Source of the DNA: JAGQPD01 sp020426865
GTDB lineage: Bacteria > Planctomycetota > Planctomycetia > Pirellulales > Pirellulaceae
DNA: 64,000 nt
Reading direction: 5' to 3'
Assembly (NCBI GenBank): GCA_041399065.1
Contig: JAWKTN010000001.1
Location: 992,001 to 1,056,000, forward strand
The notes under the pieces were generated by a model that did not search any database, was not told the origin of the DNA, and saw only the letters and a list, made by a program, of their open reading frames with translations. This document shows positions 39,656-50,031 of the stretch, piece after piece. Positions within the stretch are counted from its first letter, which is position 1; the number at the start of each line of letters is the position of its first letter. Both the position numbers and the translations under genes were made by a program.

Positions 39656-41275
39656 TCAATTCGATTCGGGCTCATCGCCAGCGACGACCGACGCCAGGAT
39701 GTTCGCTGCGTCGTACGGTAACATGGCGCCACCCGACAGACGGAACATGGCCACTTGGTTTCCGCCAGCCTTTTTCGCGATGTACATCGCGTTGTCCGCT
39801 TCTTCCAAAACGCGAGCGGCAGCAACGGCATGGAAATCAGCCGGGGTGACAATGACCAATCCCATGCTGCTCGTGAATGCCAAATCGGGGTGCGAATTGA
39901 GCCGCAATTTCTCGACGTATCTCCGAATCCGCTCCGCCATTCGCGCAAGGATCGCCTCGTTCGTCGTTGAAAAGGTTACCACGAATTCGTCACCGCCGTA
40001 ACGGAACACCTCGTCTTCCTCACGAATACTCGACTGGATAACCCGGACGAATCGAGTCAACAATTCATCTCCCAGCTTATGTCCGAATGTATCATTGATT
40101 GACTTGAACCGGTCCAGATCCATAAAGACGACCCCCAGGCAGCGGCCGCGTCGTTGACATTCGTCAATTCGGTCGGCGAGTGCCTCGAGCAATCCTCGTC
40201 GAGTTAGCGCACCGGTTAGCGGGTCGAAACTGACCTGCTTCATCAATTCCTGCGACTCTTCCTTCGCGCGCCCCAGTTCCTGTTCCGCAGCCTCAGCACG
40301 ACGGGCGGCGACCGCCGCTTCGATCTGTCCTTGCACAGCCAATTCCAACAGCGCCGACTCCGCTTGCTGCACAAGGCCGTCGATCGAAAGGCCGTCGATC
40401 GACACCGCCTCCCCAACATCAAGCCCAAACATCGTGGCAACTTCCGCAACACGTTCATCAATGTCCACCAACATGGCGACAGCAGACGCCGGATCATGTC
40501 CCCATATCTGGCACAACTCTTCACAGATCGGCTGAAAGTCCGCGTCCATCCCCCGTCGCAAGCGTTCCAGATAGTCGGCAATCCGAGAAGACAGCCTCAT
40601 GGCATCCATCAAATCCGCCATGACTGGCCCATTGGTCGGCTCGCTGTGGTCGACAACGTCGTGATGATGGGCAACCGCCTCGGTGACCAAGTCATCCAAC
40701 GCCCACTTTCGACACAGTTCTCGCGACACGATCGCATGCGTGCAGCCGAATTCCTGCTCTTCCGCTCGGATCAGGTCCTCCAGATCGTCACAGCGGTCCA
40801 CAAGCTGGGCGTAGCTGCTAGACTCACCACACAATAGTGCCAGTCGTCCTATGTCGAGCAACAGGCCCGCCAAGAACCAGACGGCCGGATCCGCACTCGC
40901 AACCTTGGCTGCCAGCAACTCGGCACAAACGGCCTGCGTCACTGAGCAACGCCAGAGACGCCTGGCTTGGCGCAATTGTGCCGCGCCTGCTCGACACCCC
41001 GACAACGACAATCCCAACACCAACGTCCGTACGAGGTTTACGCCCAAGATCGGTACCGCAACTTCGATCGATGACACGCGTTGCTTAAGTCCAAACATCG
41101 CCGAATTGACGGTCACCAGCATTCGGCTGCAGATGCTCGGGTCCGCCTTGATCGCCAGAATCAGTGCGTCCAGATCGGGCTCGCATTGCTGCGCCAATTC
41201 GATCACGCGCAGTGCGACTTGTGGCAGCGTTGGTAACCGGTCGGCGAGCAATATCTTCTGGATGGAGACTGTCAT
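39656..41275 (-). CDS. HDOD-GGDEF diguanylate cyclase
   Basis: 539 residues. HDOD occupies ~12-215 (LPTLPQVALRVIELAQ ... SRMLVTVNSAMFGLK). A coiled linker of ~300-345 leads to a GGDEF domain. The active-site motif GGDEF is intact at 427-431, preceded by RxxD (418-421), the inhibitory c-di-GMP site. The enzyme should make c-di-GMP with product inhibition, controlled by the HDOD part. It stands apart from the sugar operon upstream. Confidence 0.93.
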   Translation of the reverse strand: MTVSIQKILLADRLPTLPQVALRVIELAQQCEPDLDALILAIKADPSICSRMLVTVNSAMFGLKQRVSSIEVAVPILGVNLVRTLVLGLSLSGCRAGAAQLRQARRLWRCSVTQAVCAELLAAKVASADPAVWFLAGLLLDIGRLALLCGESSSYAQLVDRCDDLEDLIRAEEQEFGCTHAIVSRELCRKWALDDLVTEAVAHHHDVVDHSEPTNGPVMADLMDAMRLSSRIADYLERLRRGMDADFQPICEELCQIWGHDPASAVAMLVDIDERVAEVATMFGLDVGEAVSIDGLSIDGLVQQAESALLELAVQGQIEAAVAARRAEAAEQELGRAKEESQELMKQVSFDPLTGALTRRGLLEALADRIDECQRRGRCLGVVFMDLDRFKSINDTFGHKLGDELLTRFVRVIQSSIREEDEVFRYGGDEFVVTFSTTNEAILARMAERIRRYVEKLRLNSHPDLAFTSSMGLVIVTPADFHAVAAARVLEEADNAMYIAKKAGGNQVAMFRLSGGAMLPYDAANILASVVAGDEPESN

Positions 41276-41407
41276 GGTTTTCGTATCGAACAGTCACCAC
41301 GAAATTGAACCGGCCGAGCCCCACGGGTCAAAACATCTATGGCTTCCCATGGTACACTACGACGAATGTACCGCTTTTTCCGGCAGCATCAATGGAGTTC
41401 GTACCTT

Positions 41408-42571
41408 ATGGCATCTCCGACCAGGCCGAGTCCGACTGTCCCATCGCCCGAGGTTACCCTCTTAAGCTGGAGAACACAATTCTGTCCAAATCCTAGTCGG
41501 TGCCTCGCCGCCGCAAAGCTGATCTGTATCGGCGTCGTGATTACGGTCATTGCCACATCCGCGATCGGCACATCCGCGATCGCCGACGAACCGCGTCGGC
41601 CAGGAAACGTCGCCTTGGAACGCGTGAGCGGGGCCGACGAATTGAATCGCGATGCGCTGGACCGGACGATTACCAAAGCTATTGCCTACCTGCAACGGGA
41701 AGTAACTGCCTGGCCCCAGCAGAACGACTGCTTCTCGTGCCACAACAACGGCGATGGCGCTCGCGCGTTGATTCACGCCACAACTCACGGTTGGCCGGTC
41801 CCAAGCGATACACTGGCGGCAACCGTCGGTTGGCTCAATGAACCTGACGCGTGGACAAGGAAGAATGAGGCCCTTCCGCTTGACGACACTGATCTGGCAC
41901 TATACCAATTCACGGCCACGGCGCAAGCCGCGGCGGTTGCGGGCATTCCTGTTAAGCGCGCCTCGCTGCTCACCGCTTGCCGATCGCTCGCTGCGCTGCA
42001 GACCGAGGAGGGCTCGTGGCCCGCAGCGAAAAATGCCTTGGTCGGCAATCCAACAACCTACGGCACGCCGCTCGCCACAACCCTGGTAACCCGCTGCCTC
42101 CAACAGACCGATGCCCGGACATTTGCTGCTCCAGTTTCCCAAGCCCGGTCGTGGATGCGTCAGCAGCGCCCACGGAACATCTTGAATGCCGCGGCGCTAC
42201 TTGGTTATTGCGCGGAAGAGACCGACGCAGAATGGAAAGAATTGCAGGAACATTGCCGCGAGCTAATCCTGGCGGGGCAACACGACGACGGCGGCTGGGG
42301 GCCTTTCGCAAACGTTGGCTCGGAACCGTTTGACACGGCAATTGTGTTGCTGGCATTCAACCTATCGAACAACCGGGACAGCCTTGGTACCGTTTCAGCT
42401 CGGGCACGAGACTATCTCGCATCGACTCAAAACAAAGACGGCAGCTGGCCCGAGACAACTCGACCTGCCAACGGTGAAAGCTATGCCCAAAGAATCTCCA
42501 CAACGGCCTGGTGCCTGACCGCATTGCTCTACAAGCGCGAAAACAGCGAGTCGCTCACGGAGCAACCGTGA
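41408..42571 (+). CDS. Exported toroid-repeat protein with a c-type heme motif
   Basis: 387 residues from ATG 41408. A signal/anchor stretch (KLICIGVVITVIATSAIG) precedes CFSCHNN at ~105-111, a CxxCH heme-attachment motif. Then come alpha-toroid repeats of the squalene-cyclase/prenyltransferase type: SLAALQTEEGSWPAAKNA, LAGQHDDGGWGPFAN and TQNKDGSWPETTRP. Catalytic DxDD motifs of cyclases are not evident, so it is probably a binding or electron-transfer protein. Its last 17 bases overlap the opposing gene. Confidence 0.8.
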   Translation: MASPTRPSPTVPSPEVTLLSWRTQFCPNPSRCLAAAKLICIGVVITVIATSAIGTSAIADEPRRPGNVALERVSGADELNRDALDRTITKAIAYLQREVTAWPQQNDCFSCHNNGDGARALIHATTHGWPVPSDTLAATVGWLNEPDAWTRKNEALPLDDTDLALYQFTATAQAAAVAGIPVKRASLLTACRSLAALQTEEGSWPAAKNALVGNPTTYGTPLATTLVTRCLQQTDARTFAAPVSQARSWMRQQRPRNILNAAALLGYCAEETDAEWKELQEHCRELILAGQHDDGGWGPFANVGSEPFDTAIVLLAFNLSNNRDSLGTVSARARDYLASTQNKDGSWPETTRPANGESYAQRISTTAWCLTALLYKRENSESLTEQP

Positions 42572-43943
42572 TCTGGCGAATCTGTCTCGTTTGTGCCTCT
42601 GGCTCGACCCCTGCAATCAGTGGCATCGCCAATGTTGCTTGGCCGTCGGCGAGCTGGTACTCAAAATCCGTGCTGGTCAGAGGATCATGCGGAACAGGTA
42701 GCGACAAGTCGGCTAGCGATGATGGCAGCTTCCCTTCGTGTTTGGCTGCGTAATCTCGAATCGCTTCGATCGTCTGCAAATACTTCACACGTCGTTGGAA
42801 GCGATTTAGCCCCAAATACGTTCGCCACGGCTGGCGAAGAAACGGCGTCGCCGGGGCCTTAATGCTCGCGACGCGTTCCTCAATCGCCTTCGATATCTCC
42901 AATAGTTGCGCGATCGCCTGGGGCTGGGGCAACGCATACGCGGCCTCAACCTCCGCCTGCACCATGCGGTTCAGCTCCAGGACCCAAATCGTGACAATCG
43001 CCTGAGGCGTCATCTTCGCAAGCTTCGTCGCCGAGAATTCCATCACCTTCGAGAGGTAGCCGGTTGCGGCGGCCAGCATTCGGGCACTGAGTTCCGCTGC
43101 TTCGATCGCGCCGAGGGGCTCGGCCAGTTCCATCTCCATGAACTGCGAAAAATCCGCGGCAACCCTTTCCCATGCCTCGGCATCCTCATAGTCCGGCCAG
43201 GGCGAATCCAACGACGGGAGGGAGCGTTCCAGCATTACCGCTTCCCATTGCAGCGCGGACGCGACATCGCCCAGGTGTTCAGGTAGCATCCCCAACGCGT
43301 AGTAGAGATTGGGGGAGCGCGGCCGCGACATCAAAGTTTCGCAGTTGTCCAGTGCCGCATCGGCCACGGAATATGCGACGAGATGGCTCACCAAAAAAGG
43401 TGTTTTCGACACATGTCGGGCACATGCGAGTTGCACGCGTAGCCCTTCGATGGCGTCCAGATGGTCTTGACTGGCAAGGCGCTGATTGATCCACAGCTTC
43501 ATTCCACGCCCGGCGAATTGCCGCATTCCCTGAACATCGGGCAGCAACACCATGGAAAGCGGCCGCTGATTCAGCGGATATTCCCACTTCGCATCACGCA
43601 TGTAGGCTGCATGGCGCATTTGCCTGTAGAAATTGTCAAAGTGAAAATCGTTTGCGACCTTTGGATCGTCAAACGGTAACTGGGCCAAGTCGTCGATCTG
43701 CGGTGCGACATTTTGCATGAAATGCTGTTGTTCCCAAATCATTCGCAACAACACAACCGCAGCATTGCCATCTTCAAGCTCCGTATCGGCGGGCAACAAC
43801 CGGATCTCCGTCGGTCGTCGAGGCACCGAGCTGGCTGTAATCACCAAACGCAGGCCGGTGTCCGGCGCCGAATAAATATCAGCGGCCAGCAATGAGGACA
43901 AAAGAGCACTCGAAACAACAATGATGCAAACGCGTACAACCAT
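42555..43943 (-). CDS. Exported planctomycete protein of unknown function
   Basis: 462 residues from the ATG at 43943, with an N-terminal span (VVRVCIIVVSSALLSSLLAA). The middle is helical. The C-terminus (RFQRRVKYLQTIEAIRDYAA, GKLPSSLADLSLPVPHDPLT, YQLADGQATL) resembles the tail of type II pseudopilin-like planctomycete proteins. A longer start at 44069 has no homology. Function unknown. Confidence 0.65.
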   Translation of the reverse strand: MVVRVCIIVVSSALLSSLLAADIYSAPDTGLRLVITASSVPRRPTEIRLLPADTELEDGNAAVVLLRMIWEQQHFMQNVAPQIDDLAQLPFDDPKVANDFHFDNFYRQMRHAAYMRDAKWEYPLNQRPLSMVLLPDVQGMRQFAGRGMKLWINQRLASQDHLDAIEGLRVQLACARHVSKTPFLVSHLVAYSVADAALDNCETLMSRPRSPNLYYALGMLPEHLGDVASALQWEAVMLERSLPSLDSPWPDYEDAEAWERVAADFSQFMEMELAEPLGAIEAAELSARMLAAATGYLSKVMEFSATKLAKMTPQAIVTIWVLELNRMVQAEVEAAYALPQPQAIAQLLEISKAIEERVASIKAPATPFLRQPWRTYLGLNRFQRRVKYLQTIEAIRDYAAKHEGKLPSSLADLSLPVPHDPLTSTDFEYQLADGQATLAMPLIAGVEPEAQTRQIRQITVAP

Positions 43944-44169
43944 ATAATCGTGTTCCCAACGTTCGATGATTTCCGATGCTCGTTGCGGTAAGTCGATTGC
44001 ACCTATCCGAATCAACAGCTCGTACCCCCACCGACATGGATGTCCGCAGACGGACATTTTGTCTCGCAATCTGACAAATATCCACGCATTTTGGGAAGAT
44101 CAACGACAATGCCCCGCCGACGAACTCGCGACCAGAGCGCACGTTCGCGATCGAGTGGGGAGCACATTG

Positions 44170-44769
44170 CTACTTCTTGGCTTCGTGAAAATCCAGGGCT
44201 GCCGAGTTAATGCAGTATCGCATGCCGGTGGGAGCTGGGCCGTCGGGGAAAACGTGGCCAAGGTGGGCGTCGCAACGTGGACAGAGAACCTCGGTTCGTA
44301 CGGCGAACAACGATCGATCGATGGCCGTAGCGATATGTTTTTCGTCGATCGGTTGCCAGAACGAAGGCCAGCCCGTCCCTGAATCGAATTTCGTTTGCGA
44401 CGTAAACAAGGGCAATCCGCAGCATACGCACACGTACGTCCCATCGTCGTGATTGTTCCAGTACTTGTTCTTAAAGGCGCGTTCGGTTCCCTTTTTTCTC
44501 GTCACGTCGAATTGCGATTTCGTCAATTGCTTTCGCCATTCTGCCAATGTCTTTACGACCTTATCCTCGGGACGGATGTCAGCACTCGCGCTGGCGTTGG
44601 ACTCGGTGACGCTCTTGCTGTCTTTCTGCGACTTTCCAGCTTCGTCGGCCGGTGCGTGGCCGCTAAGCATGCCGCATAACACGAGTGTGGCAATGGCGAT
44701 TACGATCGTCCATTGCGAAAACCGCATGCGACACAAATATGACACCAACAAATTGATCGACGTCGGCAT
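44170..44769 (-). CDS. msrB: Exported methionine-R-sulfoxide reductase
   Basis: 199 residues from the ATG at 44769, preceded by GGGAGG at good spacing. An N-terminal span is followed by a linker and a MsrB domain with zinc Cys pairs CVCCG and CPRC, the WPSF region (SGTGWPSFWQPI), and the catalytic Cys in RYCINSAALDF. It reduces the R epimer of oxidised Met. It lies 41 bases behind msrA, forming an envelope repair pair. Confidence 0.94.
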   Translation of the reverse strand: MPTSINLLVSYLCRMRFSQWTIVIAIATLVLCGMLSGHAPADEAGKSQKDSKSVTESNASASADIRPEDKVVKTLAEWRKQLTKSQFDVTRKKGTERAFKNKYWNNHDDGTYVCVCCGLPLFTSQTKFDSGTGWPSFWQPIDEKHIATAIDRSLFAVRTEVLCPRCDAHLGHVFPDGPAPTGMRYCINSAALDFHEAKK

Positions 44770-44810
44770 GTTGGAACCTCCCATTATTCGGGTGCTACCG
44801 GCGGGCCCCA

Positions 44811-45566
44811 CTATTTCTCAACCTTTTTCGCCTTCTCCCCAAACACTCGCTGGAATTTGGCAAGCTTCGGCCGAATGATCTGCTGGCAATAACCTTGGCG
44901 GCGATTGTTGTTGTAATAGTTCTGATGGTAATCTTCGGCCGGGTAAAAAACCGTAAACTTGGTGATTTCCGTCACGATCGGGTCGCGGAACGCGTGTTCC
45001 TCGTCGAGCTTTTTCTTGTAGTGTTCGGCTAGTTCGCGTTGTTTTTCGTTGTGGTAAAAAATCGCCGATCGATATTGGGTTCCATGGTCCGGCCCTTGTG
45101 CATTGAGGGTCGTCGGGTCATGAGTCTTCCAGAAAATCTCCAGCAATTCATCGTAGGCGACTTTCTTCGGATCAAACGTCAACTGGATAACTTCCGCGTG
45201 TCCCGTCAGACCAGTACATACCTGTTGGTAGGTGGGGTTAGGCAGATGTCCGCCCGAGTAACCCGACGCGACGGACAGCACTCCGTCGACTCGCTGAAAA
45301 ACGGCTTCCGTGCACCAAAAGCATCCCGACCCAAACGTGGCCGTCTCCGTTTCCGGTTGTGGCGGCTGAGCAGGATTCTCGTCGGCCGCTCGATCCCCCT
45401 CTGACTCATTGCCGGCAGCGGCTTCCGGCGCACCCTGCCCGCTGTCGCGCTGGGCTCGAACGACGTTCGATGCAACCACCAAACCGACAGACACGACGCC
45501 GAACATGACGAGGACCGAGAACCACAACCGCGAAGATCGGGCGGCTTTGAAATAGAAGCGAGACAT
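44811..45566 (-). CDS. msrA: Exported methionine-S-sulfoxide reductase
   Basis: 251 residues with an N-terminal span (LWFSVLVMFGVVSVGLVVAS) and an acidic linker. The catalytic motif is GCFWCTEAVF, followed by GYSGGHLPNPTYQQVC and GTQYRSAIFYH; these are canonical for MsrA. AGGAGA precedes the start. With msrB it should repair oxidised surface or periplasmic proteins. Confidence 0.95.
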   Translation of the reverse strand: MSRFYFKAARSSRLWFSVLVMFGVVSVGLVVASNVVRAQRDSGQGAPEAAAGNESEGDRAADENPAQPPQPETETATFGSGCFWCTEAVFQRVDGVLSVASGYSGGHLPNPTYQQVCTGLTGHAEVIQLTFDPKKVAYDELLEIFWKTHDPTTLNAQGPDHGTQYRSAIFYHNEKQRELAEHYKKKLDEEHAFRDPIVTEITKFTVFYPAEDYHQNYYNNNRRQGYCQQIIRPKLAKFQRVFGEKAKKVEK

Positions 45567-45978
45567 GGATATCTCCTAATTGCATAACGTACGGAATGGC
45601 CAACCGGGTGTGGGACAGCCAGGTGGGAGCCCAGCGCGATGCCCGCCAAGGGGGGCAACTTAGCTGGAATGATCCTATTGTTGCCACGTTGACCGCCGGG
45701 TCAATAGCGAACGGCCAAACGGTTAGTCGCCGGGCAGTGGTCCGCACTACACGAAAAACGAGTAAGTCCGCCAAATCGTTGCTTGCATAGTACGATGGCG
45801 GGAGAGAAGACCGTAAAGGGAAAGTCCCTGGACGGTGGGACAACATGAGAATCGGCATAACCGGCACGAAATGGACGTTCGGGGCCATATTCGACGTTGA
45901 TTTTCTTATGACCAGATACCATGTGACGACGTAGAATTCTTCGTTTTAGGGCAGCACCACTCTTGGAGACCCCCGGCC
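45567..45978. other. Intergenic region between divergent msrA and gdhA
   Basis: A 412-base divergent gap that should hold both promoters. Nothing with coding character is visible, and no clear consensus sites were found. Confidence 0.4.
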
Positions 45979-47361
45979 ATGGCCACCGCGATCGAAAACG
46001 GCAATACGTCCAACGGACTCGACAAAGACATCAAACGCTTCATGAACGGCCTGATTCGCCGAAACCCGGGAGAGCGCGAGTTCCACCAGGCGGTGCGCGA
46101 AGTTGTTGACAGCCTTATGCCTTATGTGCTTGAGCATCGCGAGTATCGGGACGCTCAGATTCTCGAACGGATGACGGAACCGGATCGGATCGTCACGTTT
46201 CGTGTCTGTTGGGAAGACGACAAGGGTCGCATCCGCGTCAATCGGGCGTGGCGTGTGCAATTCAACAACTCCATTGGGCCATACAAAGGCGGACTTCGAT
46301 TTCACCCCACGGTCAATCAGAGTGTATTGAAGTTTCTGGGCTTCGAGCAGACATTCAAGAACAGCCTGACCGGCTTACCGATGGGGGGCGGCAAAGGGGG
46401 TTCGAATTTCAACCCCAAAGGCAAGACGAGCCGCGAAGTCATGCGGTTCTGTCAGTCCATGATGATCGAACTTCACCGACATATTGGCGAAGATACGGAC
46501 GTACCGGCGGGCGATATCGGCGTTGGCGGTCGTGAGATCAGTTATATGTTCGGGCAGTACAAACGGCTGGAAAATCGCTTTTCCGGAATCCTTACCGGTA
46601 AGGGGCTGTCGTTCGGCGGCAGCCTCATTCGCACCGAGGCAACTGGATTCGGTTGTGTGTACTTCGCGCAAAACATGTTACAGACCCGTGGTGACTCGTT
46701 AGCAGGGAAAACCTGCACGGTGTCGGGATCCGGCAATGTCGCCATCTACGCGGCGGAGAAGCTCGTCGAAATGGGGGCGAAGGTCGTTACCATGTCCGAC
46801 TCCCTGGGCTTCGTCCATGACCCGGCTGGAATCGATGCCAGCAAACTGGCATTCATCAAAGACCTCAAGGAAGTACGTCGAGGCCGACTGCGGGAATATG
46901 TCGATCGCTATCCGTCGGCTGCCTTCCATCCGGGCCAACGCCCCTGGTCGGTCCCGTGTCAGGCAGCGTTTCCTTGTGCAACCCAGAATGAATTGAGTGG
47001 CACGGATGCTCAGTTATTGCTCGACAACGGCGTGCAGATCGTTTGTGAAGGAGCCAACATGCCGACCGAACTGGAAGGCGTGCATCTGTTCCGCAAGGCG
47101 AAAATCTTGTTCGCACCCGGCAAGGCGGCCAACGCGGGGGGTGTCGCCGTCTCCGGACTGGAACAAAGTCAGAATGCCTTGCGACTGTCCTGGACGCGAG
47201 AAGAAGTTGACGGCAAATTGCAGCAGATCATGCGCGAAATCCATCGACGTTGCGTCAACCACGGTCAAATTGACTCCGACTACGTCGACTATGTGCGGGG
47301 CGCCAACCTGGCGGGCTTTGTCAAAGTCGCCGACGCTATGCTCGCCTACGGGATTGTGTAG
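45979..47361 (+). CDS. gdhA: Glutamate dehydrogenase
   Basis: 460 residues, typical for the hexameric NADP-type enzyme. The catalytic Lys region is GLPMGGGKGGSNFNPKGKT; GLRFHPTVNQSVLKFLGFEQ and AGDIGVGGREISYMFGQYKR are family-defining, and the Rossmann motif is CTVSGSGNVAIYAAEKL. It joins 2-oxoglutarate and ammonia to glutamate, reversibly. The sequence up to the stop shows no defects. Confidence 0.97.
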   Translation: MATAIENGNTSNGLDKDIKRFMNGLIRRNPGEREFHQAVREVVDSLMPYVLEHREYRDAQILERMTEPDRIVTFRVCWEDDKGRIRVNRAWRVQFNNSIGPYKGGLRFHPTVNQSVLKFLGFEQTFKNSLTGLPMGGGKGGSNFNPKGKTSREVMRFCQSMMIELHRHIGEDTDVPAGDIGVGGREISYMFGQYKRLENRFSGILTGKGLSFGGSLIRTEATGFGCVYFAQNMLQTRGDSLAGKTCTVSGSGNVAIYAAEKLVEMGAKVVTMSDSLGFVHDPAGIDASKLAFIKDLKEVRRGRLREYVDRYPSAAFHPGQRPWSVPCQAAFPCATQNELSGTDAQLLLDNGVQIVCEGANMPTELEGVHLFRKAKILFAPGKAANAGGVAVSGLEQSQNALRLSWTREEVDGKLQQIMREIHRRCVNHGQIDSDYVDYVRGANLAGFVKVADAMLAYGIV

Positions 47362-47402
47362 TCAATCCGCCTACCGCCGTGCCTGCCGAAACTGCTATAT
47401 TA

Positions 47403-47452
47403 CGCGGGGTCCCGCCCCGGTCTTTCCTCACGACTTGAGCGCGGGACCCGCG
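47403..47452 (+). terminator. Long inverted repeat after gdhA
   Basis: CGCGGGGTCCCGC at 47403 pairs with GCGGGACCCGCG ending at 47452, with one bulge. It lies 42 bases after the gdhA stop and has no T-run. Just beyond it the word CGCCAAATGGTACC occurs twice in tandem (47451-47481). Confidence 0.55.
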
Positions 47453-47565
47453 CCAAATGGTACCCAGCGCCAAATGGTACCAGCGGAGAATAGAAGCAAC
47501 CAAGGTTCAAAAACCCAGACGGTCGAACACCGTGTCGGCCGCGCAGACAAGGACGGAATTAAGCG

Positions 47566-48567
47566 ATGCGAGTGTTGGTCACTGGAGGGGCGGGTTACGT
47601 TGGCTCACACGCTCTACGGATTCTACTGAACAACGGGCATGACGCGGTGGTCGTCGACAATCTCGCGTTCGGGCATCAAGCCGCCGTACCGCCCGACCGG
47701 CTGATCGTCGCAGATCTGATGGAGCGGGAGACGATCGAGTCGATAATGCGACGGCACAAGATTGACGCCGTGATGCATTTCGCAGCCTTTGCCTTCGTTG
47801 GTGAGTCGGTAACAAACCCGGCCAAGTACTACCGCAATAATGTCGTTGGCACTTTGTCGCTACTAGACGCCATGCTCGCCACGGATGTTAGGAAGATCGT
47901 CTTCTCCAGTACCTGCGCTACCTACGGGCTGCCACAGACAGTACCAATTCCCGATGACCATCCGCAAGCTCCTATCAATCCTTACGGCTTTACGAAATTG
48001 GTAATCGAACAGGCGTTGGCCGACTACGCTCACGCCTACGACTGGGGGTACGCCGCCCTTCGTTACTTCAATGCCTCCGGCGCGGCTGACGATGGCTCCC
48101 TGGGTGAAGACCATACGCCCGAGACGCATCTGATTCCACTGGCGCTGCAAGTCGCATTAGGCCAGCGCGATCACTTAAAGCTCTTCGGCACCGACTATCC
48201 CACGCCCGATGGCACGTGCATCCGCGACTATATTCACGTCGACGACCTGGCCACGGCGCACCTGGCCGCCTTGGAGCGATTGGAACCCGGCGTCGCATGG
48301 AAGCTGAATCTCGGTACCGGCGTTGGCGTGAGCGTCCGGGAGATCATTGAAACGTGCCGAGCGGTCACGGGCCACGCGATTCCCACAATCGAGACGGAAC
48401 GTCGACCAGGGGACCCGCCCGAACTGGTAGCCAACAGCCAACAGGCATTTCGCCAGTTGGACTGGGAGCCGAGGTATACTGACATCCGCCAGACCATTGA
48501 ATCCGCCTGGCGATGGCATCACGCACACCCGAACGGTTATGCCGACTCGGCCGATCGTACGGAGTGA
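47566..48567 (+). CDS. galE: UDP-glucose 4-epimerase
   Basis: 333 residues. The NAD motif is GGAGYVGSH, the active-site elements are FSSTCATYG and NPYGFTK (YxxxK), and the substrate-binding region includes RYFNASGAA. It interconverts UDP-glucose and UDP-galactose for polysaccharide synthesis. It lies between gdhA and fbp, not in an obvious operon. Confidence 0.95.
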   Translation: MRVLVTGGAGYVGSHALRILLNNGHDAVVVDNLAFGHQAAVPPDRLIVADLMERETIESIMRRHKIDAVMHFAAFAFVGESVTNPAKYYRNNVVGTLSLLDAMLATDVRKIVFSSTCATYGLPQTVPIPDDHPQAPINPYGFTKLVIEQALADYAHAYDWGYAALRYFNASGAADDGSLGEDHTPETHLIPLALQVALGQRDHLKLFGTDYPTPDGTCIRDYIHVDDLATAHLAALERLEPGVAWKLNLGTGVGVSVREIIETCRAVTGHAIPTIETERRPGDPPELVANSQQAFRQLDWEPRYTDIRQTIESAWRWHHAHPNGYADSADRTE

Positions 48568-48812
48568 TCGCTGGCGAGCGGTAACCGCCGTGGTTGTGCG
48601 GATTCGCACTGGGCGTACGTGCTATTGCGACGCCCTTGTTACTCATTTCCCAGGCATTCCCGCAACATGCCGGATACCGACGGCGCGCATATTTGCGGCG
48701 CGATTTTTGCACGTATGCCGGTTGCCTGATTGTTGTCCTAACGGGCACGTTGCGATGGCCCGCCACGTTGCTCTCACCTTCGGTAGTTGCCAGCACCTCC
48801 GAGGAGGCACGA

Positions 48813-49841
48813 ATGCTCACCCGCATCCCACTCGTCGACACGAAGCCCAGTATCACGACGTTTCAACAGCATATATTGCGCCAGCAGCGAGCGCACTGGC
48901 CACACGCAACTGGGACATTTTCATGGCTTTTGTCAGGAATCACATTGGCCACGAAGATGACCGAAGCGCGGGTCCGACGTGCCGGACTGCTCGATATTCT
49001 CGGCAGCAGCAACGCGATCAACGTGCAAGGCGAGCATCAACAGAAGTTGGACATCTATGCTGACCAGGCATTGATTCACTGCCTGGGAATGCGGGACAGC
49101 GTAGCGATTATCGCATCGGAAGAGAACGAGGACGCGATCGTTTTTGACGGACGCAAGGGGGAAGGGAAATACGTCGTCGTGTTTGATCCACTCGATGGGT
49201 CGTCCAACATCGACGTGAATGTCAGCGTGGGGACGATATTTTCGATCCTCGCCCTTCCGCCAGGCATTTCACCCGAAGACGATCCGCAGCGTGCAGTCAT
49301 GCAGTCAGGTGTCAAACAGTTGGCTGCCGGTTATGTCGTCTACGGCTCGTCAACAATCCTCGTTTATACCACCGGGCACGGCGTCCATGGCTTCACATTA
49401 GATCCGTCGATTGGCGCGTACGTGCTCAGTCATGAAAACATCCATATGCCAACCAATGGCAATATCTATTCCTGCAACGACGCCTATTTCGAGACCTTCC
49501 CGACGAATTACCAACGTTTTCTCACGGCGTTGCGCCGCGGAGAAACAGGACGTTCCTATGCACTCCGCTACATCGGCTCCCTCGTGGCGGACTTTCATCG
49601 CACCCTGCTTAAAGGAGGCATCTTCCTCTACCCGCCGACCGCCAAAAATCCCAACGGTAAGTTAAGGTTGCTGTACGAGGCGAACCCGGTGGCCTTTTTG
49701 GCGGAGCAGGCCGGCGGGGCAGCGACCGATGGAAGGCGGCGAATCATGGAGATTGAGCCAACAGAAATCCATCAACGAGTACCGCTCGTCGTAGGGGGAT
49801 TGGGTGAAATGCAGGCGTTTCAGGAGTTTTACTCGGCATAA
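48813..49841 (+). CDS. fbp: Class I fructose-1,6-bisphosphatase
   Basis: 342 residues from ATG 48813, chosen because of a strong GAGGAGG site; the upstream extension to 48594 has no homology. The metal motif is VVFDPLDGSSNIDVNVSVGT, preceded by ASEENED. FYSA lies at the end, and the substrate site RYIGSLVADFHRTLLKGG is intact. It converts fructose-1,6-bisphosphate to fructose-6-phosphate in gluconeogenesis. Confidence 0.95.
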   Translation: MLTRIPLVDTKPSITTFQQHILRQQRAHWPHATGTFSWLLSGITLATKMTEARVRRAGLLDILGSSNAINVQGEHQQKLDIYADQALIHCLGMRDSVAIIASEENEDAIVFDGRKGEGKYVVVFDPLDGSSNIDVNVSVGTIFSILALPPGISPEDDPQRAVMQSGVKQLAAGYVVYGSSTILVYTTGHGVHGFTLDPSIGAYVLSHENIHMPTNGNIYSCNDAYFETFPTNYQRFLTALRRGETGRSYALRYIGSLVADFHRTLLKGGIFLYPPTAKNPNGKLRLLYEANPVAFLAEQAGGAATDGRRRIMEIEPTEIHQRVPLVVGGLGEMQAFQEFYSA

Positions 49842-50031
49842 ACGGCCCTGCCCCGGGGGACGAGATTTCCGCGCCAGGTATGGGATTGTTTTGAGCCACC
49901 TGCTACAATGAGGCCATGGCCATTCGAGTTGCGCCGTCACAACTGCGCTACTCAATGCCTCCCACCTTGACCACCATTGCATTTCGTCGCAGTACGGTCC
50001 GATTCCTGCCCTACGCGATTGAGGACACCGC

